Assembly (NCBI GenBank): GCA_032622095.1
Contig: CP136061.1
Span: 45,203,797 to 45,267,796 of the forward strand
Length of the DNA: 64,000 nt
DNA from: Siphonodentalium dalli
Taxonomy: Eukaryota; Mollusca; Scaphopoda; Gadilida; Siphonodentaliidae
Direction of reading: 5' to 3'
A program made the translations under genes and the position numbers. The notes beneath the pieces are model-generated. The model had not been told where the DNA came from and did no database searches. It saw only the letters and a list, made by a program, of their open reading frames with translations. Below are positions 57,490 through 64,000 of the stretch, in pieces (positions within the stretch are counted from its first letter, which is position 1; each line of letters opens with the position of its first letter).

Positions 57490-57768
57490 TGTATATAAAT
57501 GGCGTCCTGTAAAAAGCTATGTATATATCATGGTATAAACTATGGATCAGCGCGGGTCTTTTTCACACATTGTAAATACCATTTATTCTCATGTAGATAC
57601 CATCGTAGGTGTAAATTATGTACAAATGTAGATATGTGTTGTAAATTTCATTCATTCCATCATGTACAGTCCACTGTTGATATGTATATTACTGTTCATC
57701 TCGTTGGCATTAGAGTTCATCATAGACGTTTATCATAGCTGTGTTCACACTTCATGTCATTGTACATA
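57490..57768 (+). promoter_or_regulatory. Cluster of six TGTANATA (Pumilio-type) motifs
   Basis: Exact matches at 57490 (TGTATATA), 57520 (TGTATATA), 57571 (TGTAAATA), 57592 (TGTAGATA), 57627 (TGTAGATA) and 57761 (TGTACATA), plus near matches (TGTAAATT, TGTATATT). UGUANAUA in RNA is the binding site of Pumilio/PUF proteins. Transcription here is not shown by the sequence. Confidence 0.45.
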
Positions 57769-58096
57769 GCCCATCTACAGAGTCTATCAAATTATTGATG
57801 GAGTTGAATTCAGAAAGATTAAATTTTAGCAAGAAAAATATTGAAAACATCTAACAAATATCAAAATCTGACACAGATGATATGAAAAGATCTTATATTT
57901 GTGCACCAGATACAAAGCAATTACAAAAATAATTTTTCTAAATTATTTTCTCTCATAAATGTAATTTTTATTGCTAAAATACTGTTATTTCTGAATTCAG
58001 AACTGCATATATCTACAGATAATATTCCACTTCGCTGTTCGGAAAGTTACTCAGATCAAGGCCATTAAATATGATGGTGATGTTATCACAACTAAT

Positions 58097-58347
58097 CAAG
58101 CCTTGAAATAGGGTGTCTGTCATTTGCAGAATGAGGTCCCCAGAGGGTGAATTTAGTGATGCTACCCCGCATAGCGGGCTAGCATCACCAAATTCACCCT
58201 CTGGGAACATTCTGCTGAGGTGTAGCAGAATGAGGTCCCCAGAGGGTGAATTTGGTGATGCTAGCCCGCTATGCGGGGTAGCATCACTAAATTCACCCTC
58301 TGGGGACCTCATTCTGCAAATGACAAGACACCCTATTTCAAGGCTTG
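58097..58347. mobile_element. Rep-A dimer
   Basis: Two hairpins, ends CAAGCCTTGAAATAGGGTG / inverse, perfect 8-bp duplication CAACTAAT (58089-58096, 58348-58355). Confidence 0.92.
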
Positions 58348-58558
58348 CAACTAATCCCCTTCCTTTAGTGCTGCCCATAAGGTAATACAGACCTTCTATT
58401 GGCGAGTGATTGGTTCTCTATTTTATGACATTCCTCAGCAGTGACAAGAATTATGGCTGCTGTCGTGATTGACTCATTTTCCTGTCATGACTTGTTTGTA
58501 GATGCGTTGCATTCTCTATTACATCAAACTACAAGTTTTGTTTGATCATGTTGTGGAC

Positions 58559-58805
58559 TTAAAGAGGGTACTGTACACTAAAGCACCATCTCCTTTTATA
58601 CTCAACAGAATATATGAAACAAATGAATGAATTTGAGCCATGGGTTAGTGCAAAATACACTCATGTTTGCATCGTTCATAGAGCATGTGAGTGTATTCTG
58701 CACTAATCCATGGCTCAATTTCATTCATTTGTTCCATATATTCTGTTGAGTATAAAAAGAGGTGGTCCCATAAATGACCGGATTTAGTGTACAGTACCCC
58801 TTTAA
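58559..58805. mobile_element. TTAA palindromic MITE
   Basis: TTAAAGAGGGTACTGTACAC and its inverse; the two ~110-base arms are almost fully complementary (CAACAGAATATATG, GAGCCATGG), so the entire 247 bp is a hairpin. Confidence 0.88.
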
Positions 58806-59409
58806 GCATTGGAATTCTTAGATGTGGTCATTACCAACTGTAAGAAGCAGTTTTCCTTAATTTCGGCCCGATATCATTTCAAGTTAGCAACTTCTGAGAG
58901 AATTTGGCAAAAAATATTTTCATTTGGCAAAAGTAAACTTTGTGCCAAATGTGGCCCCGGTCTATTTTCTAAGTGAGGTGGTTCCTGTTCAGTTGTCTTT
59001 TGAAGCACACAATGTTCAAAGCAATAACTTAAGGTAGAGGAAACTTAAGTATAGTGCTATATAAGTGACCACTGCATTGTTCTCAATTGAAATGTGATGT
59101 TTATGAGGATTTGAGATTAACAGAACAAACAGTATGTGCCGTATTGACTGTAAATATATGAAGCATGTACTATCTGACACTGATGCATGATAATATTTTC
59201 TTTCTATCTTCTTCATAGTCTGAGTTTCTAAAAGAAACCAATGGGTGTTGTGTTTCAATACAAATGGCTTTGCAGAAACATTACCAGTAATTACATATGA
59301 TTCTCTGAGCAGAATCTAGTTAATTGATAAATGATTAAGCTTACAGGACACTGGTAATTTGTGATATGCAATCTAGTTCGAATGAAATTCAAATTTAACA
59401 TATTACATA
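58806..59409. other. Downstream region, nothing recognised
   Basis: No gene or element ends. Confidence 0.45.
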
Positions 59410-59503
59410 CAGTAATGCCCTAAATAATCGACTCCTTAACCACATCAGAATTATGAGTAATTCTGCTGTGGTTAAGGAGTCGATTATTTAGGGCATTACT
59501 GTA
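59410..59503. mobile_element. Rep-C MITE, minimal copy
   Basis: ACAGTAATGCCCTAAATAAT ... inverse; only the outer ~40 bases of each arm remain. Confidence 0.85.
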
Positions 59504-59899
59504 GTTTCCAGGAATAAAAAAGCTAAATTTTTTTACCTCATGTTGGGGAAAGTTCTGGAAAAATCCAGCCCTCCCCACTGGTAATCTGGAACAAATTGTT
59601 CATGGAATAACAAAATCATCCTTTAATTAATTACCTTTGAAGTTAAAGCATGTGGGTCAAATGCATGTCAACATCTAACAATATATTTTGGAAATCAACA
59701 ATAATTGGCACATACTGGAGCCAAGTTGGGAAGAGAGATGGACTATTTAAGCTATATCTTACATTAATAGAAGTCCCGCCTTCAAATTCTGGACTTTCAC
59801 CGGACTGATCTTTTTGAAAAAAAAATTGGAAAAATCATTGAATTTCAAACGTGGATAGGTGTGTGAAGCCTATATTAATAACTATTTCCCCTTTAACAT

Positions 59900-59998
59900 A
59901 TTCAAATTAAATGGAGACTGAATACTTATATAGGAACCTATGAGCCAACTGGGATTTGGCGCTATATAAGAAACCTGTTTATTATTATTATAATTTAC
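59900..59998 (+). repeat. SINE/LINE-type 3' tail
   Basis: TTTGGCGCTATATAAGAAAC followed by (TTA)n. 'GCGCTATATAAA' plus a trinucleotide tail is a frequent 3' end of invertebrate SINEs and their partner LINEs. The 5' part is not recognisable. Confidence 0.4.
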
Positions 59999-59999
59999 T

Positions 60000-61110
60000 A
60001 AAAAAAAAGGGCGGACTGCCTGATTGGTTTCCATTTACGAAACTCAGACCATCTTCTCCAGCGACCTTCTGCCTCAAATCTCAGTATTGTGATTTATTGT
60101 ATTATAAATTATGTTGCTACATATATGGTTAAGAAATTTGTTCTAGAAAACTGTCTTTCCATCTGTTAATTCAATCAAAATTTATGTATCAACAATCTTA
60201 AGACAGGCTCTGCCTTGTGAAGATACAATATCAATAGATTGGTTTAGATCAAGAACTGCAAATGCCAGTCACTGTTGGCTGCCTACAGGCACATTGTTTA
60301 CTTTTTTGCATATGGATAAATATGATGCGTCTTTATTGAAATGCAAGAATTGATGGCAATCACATTCATCATCTCACTGCTGTTAAACAGCGCCTGATAA
60401 GTCTTAAATAATTTAGCAATTATCGACCATTACAGTCTGGCAGGCTCATAACAATTTCATACCGTCCTTGTCATTTCTTACCTTCTGCCTGTCAATAAAA
60501 TGTCATCATTCTAAGAAATTTTGACTCATTCCTGTCACATATTACAAAACTGAGTCAATGATGAATTCATTTCCCATAATCATGACTTTGTTCATCCCTA
60601 GATCTTAAATGCCTTCATAGAATACTGGTTGCTTTTGGCATTTGGTTATCAACTAACTTAACAATGGCAGGTACAAAGCATAAAAGCCTGTCATATTAAT
60701 ATCTCAGTAGGTTTCAACCTGTCAAGACAATGACAGGCCAGTTATTCAAAGGTTGGCACCTGAATTTTGAAGTTCTTAATCTAATCCTTGCTATTATCCC
60801 ACCACAGACCATATTTGAATAACAAAAATGGCTTATTCTGACTGATTATGTTTTGTCAGATTTATTATTGGTTCAAAATGCTATTACATGTAGTTGGAAA
60901 GATTATTCAAAAATGGTTTTGGACAGAAAAACGCTACAACTTGTGTTTTGCCCTAGAATTCGACAGTTTCAAATATGTTTTCCGTGAACATGCATTGTAA
61001 ACCAATAACCTTCAGTTGGATAAATAGATACTAACATAGATGTTGCCATGCTAAGTCAATGGTTTCTTGTTAAGGTAATTATTTTGCAGAAAGCATACAA
61101 GCAGGTTTTT
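60000..61110. other. Downstream region, nothing recognised
   Basis: No gene or element ends. Confidence 0.45.
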
Positions 61111-61114
61111 TTTT

Positions 61115-61352
61115 TGGTGCAGCATTACATATTCTGTGCCAGTGCATTCTCTTATATATGTGAGTCTCCCATAGGGATCCTCACATATATAAGAGAATGC
61201 ACTGGCTTACAAGGTCCATATATCTTTTGTTAGCCCAATGTATTCTCTTATATATGCGAGACTCCCTATGGGATAATTGCATATATAAGAGAATGCATTG
61301 GCACAGGGTTTTCGCAAAATTTCAGGAAGCTCCAGTCATGGAAGGGTTAATA
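61115..61352. mobile_element. Rep-B multi-hairpin
   Basis: GGTGCAGCATTACATATTCT ... two hairpins ... TTTCAGGAAGCTCCAGTCAT, GGAAGGGTTAA. Confidence 0.8.
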
Positions 61353-61411
61353 AGCTCAAAATTCCTGCAAATAATTGGAAGCATAGAAAGTAACTACCTA
61401 TCAGGGAGTTG

Positions 61412-61666
61412 TTAACCCCTTGTATACTAAATATTCATTGATGAGTTGTTCCCTTAGGAAATGTTCAAATAATAAGTTCAACAAACGATGTTTATTGAAT
61501 TATTATCTGAACATTTCCCAACAAACATCAATTCTTCTGCATTTTTATGTCTGTCTGTCATCTGCTTTTATTACCTGAACACCCATCCAGATTAATTAAA
61601 TGACCATTCCAACATTTACATTTATAACTGTTAGGAGAATCCATTCAGTAAAGAAAGGGTTGTTAA
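61412..61666 (+). mobile_element. Rep-D MITE, uninterrupted copy
   Basis: TTAACCCCTTGTATACTAAA ... CAGTAAAGAAAGGGTTGTTAA. Serves as the empty-site reference for the copy at 36831. Confidence 0.75.
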
Positions 61667-62235
61667 ACACTAATAGATATTTAAAACTGGAAGTAGGGAA
61701 ACATACTCTTGTAAAGATTGCTGCTCGCACCATTTAGTGCCTGTCATGATTTTTAGCCAATTTCCACAATCGTTTGAAATCGTTGTGATGGACGAGTTGA
61801 CTTTGCATGGCATTGGTGAAAGTCGTGTTATATTCTGTTAATATAATTTAGGTAGTTATTTATTTATATACTATGCAGTCATGAAATAGTCTTAAAGTAT
61901 TCTATTTATAATTTGAATCCCTGCAATATTGACCCTATTAAAAGTTTTATTGCTGCATTGCAGTGATGGGGGAACTAAAATTCTGAATACATATCCTTCC
62001 TGACATTCCAATGGTTTGGACTGTAAGCTAAATTTCCAGAATGAAACTGTCCCTGCAGCATGACATTTCTGGCCAATGTCAATGATTGACAAAAGGTTTA
62101 ATTCATGCATTTAGACAATTTTTTGAGATTAGATTAAAATTTTTATCAGTCAGTTTTTGCTAGGAATTGTGGTTTGAAATGGAATTTCGACCATCATTGC
62201 AACTGGCAGTAATGTTGATCTTATCAAACATGCAA
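61667..62235. other. Downstream region, nothing recognised
   Basis: No gene or element ends. Confidence 0.45.
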
Positions 62236-62661
62236 ATATTGTCTGTCATTTGTAGAATGAGGTCCCAAGAAGGTGAATTTAGTGACGCTATCCAGGACAG
62301 AGTGGGCTAGTGTCTCAAAATTCACCCTTGGATGAACCTCATTCTGCTTAGGCCTCAACTGCTATGAGAGATCTAGGATTAGATTGAATTTTCCCAGTTG
62401 AAGTTGGTGATGTTCACCCATCTGTTGCCTTGATTATGCATTTTATCTTCTGAAAATTAGGGGATACAGAAACTTCCCCGAAAGGAAAAAGTAACTACAA
62501 ACAATTTTACTTTGGGAATATATACTTCCTTAGGACTAAGCAGAATGAGGTCCCAAGAGGGTGAAGTTGGTGATGTTTGCCCACACTGCGGGATATCATC
62601 GCTAAGTTCACCCTCTGGGACCTAATTCTGCAAATGACGGACACACTATTTGTAAGCTTGG
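62236..62661 (-). mobile_element. Compound Rep-A, inverted
   Basis: The same double-hairpin layout as 20490 but with the core reversed (GCTTAGGCCTCAACTGC first). Confidence 0.8.
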
Positions 62662-62852
62662 ATCTTAATGAACTGCTGGACTGTCACTTAATGAGTTTGA
62701 CTTTCATTTTAGAATTGTGATTAGTAATCCCATAATTTTCAAATTCAGCATGTCTGAAAGCAGAATTTTTTTGCCAGTTTGTAATTAGAATTAGCTCAAG
62801 TTCTTCTAATGCACCTATGCCGAATAAAGATTAGTTAGCCATTGATTTTGAT

Positions 62853-63252
62853 TTAACCCTTTACCCAACAGAACGGCCCTGTGCCAATGCATTCTCTTAT
62901 ATATGCGAGTCGACCATAGGTCGCCTCGCATATATAAGAGAATGCATTGGCTTAACACATTAAAAATTATAAAATTGTTAAAGAATGTAAGAAAAAATGG
63001 TAAAAAGTGTTAAAAAAAGATTTTTTTTAGGCCAATGCATTCTCTTATATATGCGAGGCGACCTATGGTCGACTCGCATATATAAGAGAATGCATTGGCA
63101 CAGGGTATAACTGTAACCATTACAATGTGGTCAATGAGCCGGTTCCAATGATATCCATATTTGTATGGTTCTATTGAGACAGACCGAAGATATTTTAGGC
63201 TGTTGAAGCTTTATTTGGGCGTTTTTGGCCGGTTTGTTGGGTAAAGGGTTAA
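62853..63252. mobile_element. Rep-B, full length
   Basis: TTAACCCTTTACCCAACAGA to TGTTGGGTAAAGGGTTAA; very close to 42516-42906 over its whole length, implying recent movement. Confidence 0.9.
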
Positions 63253-63957
63253 CCCTTTTACCACAACTCATTGACGAGTAGTTCCCATAGGAAATGTTCA
63301 GATAATAAGTTCAACAAACGACCACGTTTATTGGAACTTATTATCTGTACATTTCCATCCAATATATAGGACTCCTTCTGCAAATTTATTATCTGTTGTC
63401 TGCTTATTATTCCTGGAAACCTCTCCAGATGAATAATAGACCATTACTACGTTTACTTAGTGGGAGAATCCATTCAGTAAAGAAACATGCCTGAGTTTAG
63501 TGTGCCTGTCATTTGCAGAATGAGGACCCCAGAGGGTTAATTTAGTGACTATGTCCTGCATAATGGGCTAGCATCACTAAATTCACCCTCTGGGGACCTC
63601 GTTCTGCTTAGGCCTCATCTTCTCTGGAAAGTTTCTTTATTATCAAATTTCTATAGAATCTTCTTCACATAGATTGTATTTCTGTTTTAGTTTTGTTTCT
63701 CTATATCCCCAAATTGGCAGACGACACATTGAATAATCGAGGTTCCCAATGGGTATACATCACAATATTCACCATTTGAGAACTTCAATCTGAGTCTATG
63801 TCTCCCATAGCAGATGAGGCCATGTAGAATGAGGTCCCCAGAGGGTGAATTTGGTGATGCTAGCCCACTATGTGAGATAGCAGCACTAAATTCACCCTCT
63901 GGGAACTCATTCTACAAATGACAGGCACACTAAACTCAGGCTTGTAAAGAAAGGGTT
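63249..63957 (+). mobile_element. Rep-D carrying a compound Rep-A
   Basis: Begins TTAACCCTTTTACCACAACT directly at the Rep-B right TTAA and continues as the 61412 copy to ~63490, then a compound Rep-A (63496-63943), then AAAGAAAGGGTTAA. Confidence 0.7.
63496..63943 (+). mobile_element. Compound Rep-A nested in Rep-D
   Basis: Hairpin (CATTTGCAGAATGAGGACCC ... CCTCGTTCTGC), GCTTAGGCCTCATCTTC, core, hairpin ending ACTCAGGCTTG. CTGAGTTTAG at the left is the inverse of CTAAACTCAG at the right. Confidence 0.8.
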
Positions 63958-64000
63958 AAACCTGCATTATGAATAATCTTTGTTTTTTTCAGTTCAGTTC

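Noticed and set aside
58013-58385. Frames with MRSPEGEFGDASPLCGVASL repeats on both strands.
   Set aside because: Translation of Rep-A hairpins; the same peptide recurs at every Rep-A copy in the window.

Overview
The window is eukaryotic nuclear DNA, most likely from a bivalve mollusc or another lophotrochozoan. It is intron-rich and AT-rich, carries one animal chromatin-regulator gene on the + strand, and is packed with small transposons. Two repeat styles remind me of bivalve genomes: 'TATACCCC...' or 'TTTTAGCTCACCTGAG' hairpin heads followed by (GTCC)n. The organism call is an inference; the rest is mostly read from the sequence.

Gene content. Eleven + strand exons between 2028 and 52215 join in frame, with matching phases and GT/AG borders, into 980 codons plus a stop. 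They form the C-terminal half of the single invertebrate orthologue of KMT2E (MLL5)/SETD5. Recognisable blocks, in the family's order, are KTKK-HLMNEWLS (exon 3/4 junction), KK-RWLRQA (exon 4/5), TPLKKRR (exon 5), KKK-VSLLEYRKR (exon 6/7), poly-proline stretches (exons 9 and 10) and an RD/RS-rich tail (exon 11). The PHD finger and SET domain must lie upstream of the window. No second host gene is visible in the last 12 kb, although a cluster of six Pumilio-type motifs at 57.5-57.8 kb may mark a 3' UTR or non-coding RNA.

Mobile DNA. Intron 3 holds a nearly complete 4.7-kb DNA transposon (10449-15161). It has ~125-bp terminal inverted repeats and a ~1,060-residue protein with an N-terminal Cys/His zinc-binding region, an XPG/PIN-like nuclease and a C-terminal CXC-like Cys cluster. 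This is best matched to the Academ superfamily. The copy has one premature stop and one frameshift. Other elements include two copies of a non-autonomous hAT element with 8-bp target duplications, a second hAT-like element hosting one of those copies, two further CAGGG-ended elements, a 5'-truncated LINE with an 11-bp target duplication, and an element with 9-bp target duplications whose termini are tandem arrays. There are also several hairpin MITE families: Rep-A with 8-bp duplications, Rep-B and Rep-D at TTAA, and Rep-C at TA. Nesting is extensive and lets the order of insertions be read.

Layout. 1-2.3 kb: tandem repeat and exon 1. 2.3-9.3 kb: MITEs, first hAT copy, exons 2 and 3. 9.3-19 kb: Academ-like transposon and decayed tandem modules. 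19-32.6 kb: exons 4 and 5, and two diverged copies of a ~1.5-kb segment. 32.6-41.9 kb: exons 6-9, LINE, a partial duplicate of exon 7, and a 26-bp minisatellite. 42-52.2 kb: long intron 9, a 161-bp/322-bp satellite in intron 10, exons 10 and 11. 52.2-64 kb: 3' UTR and repeats.
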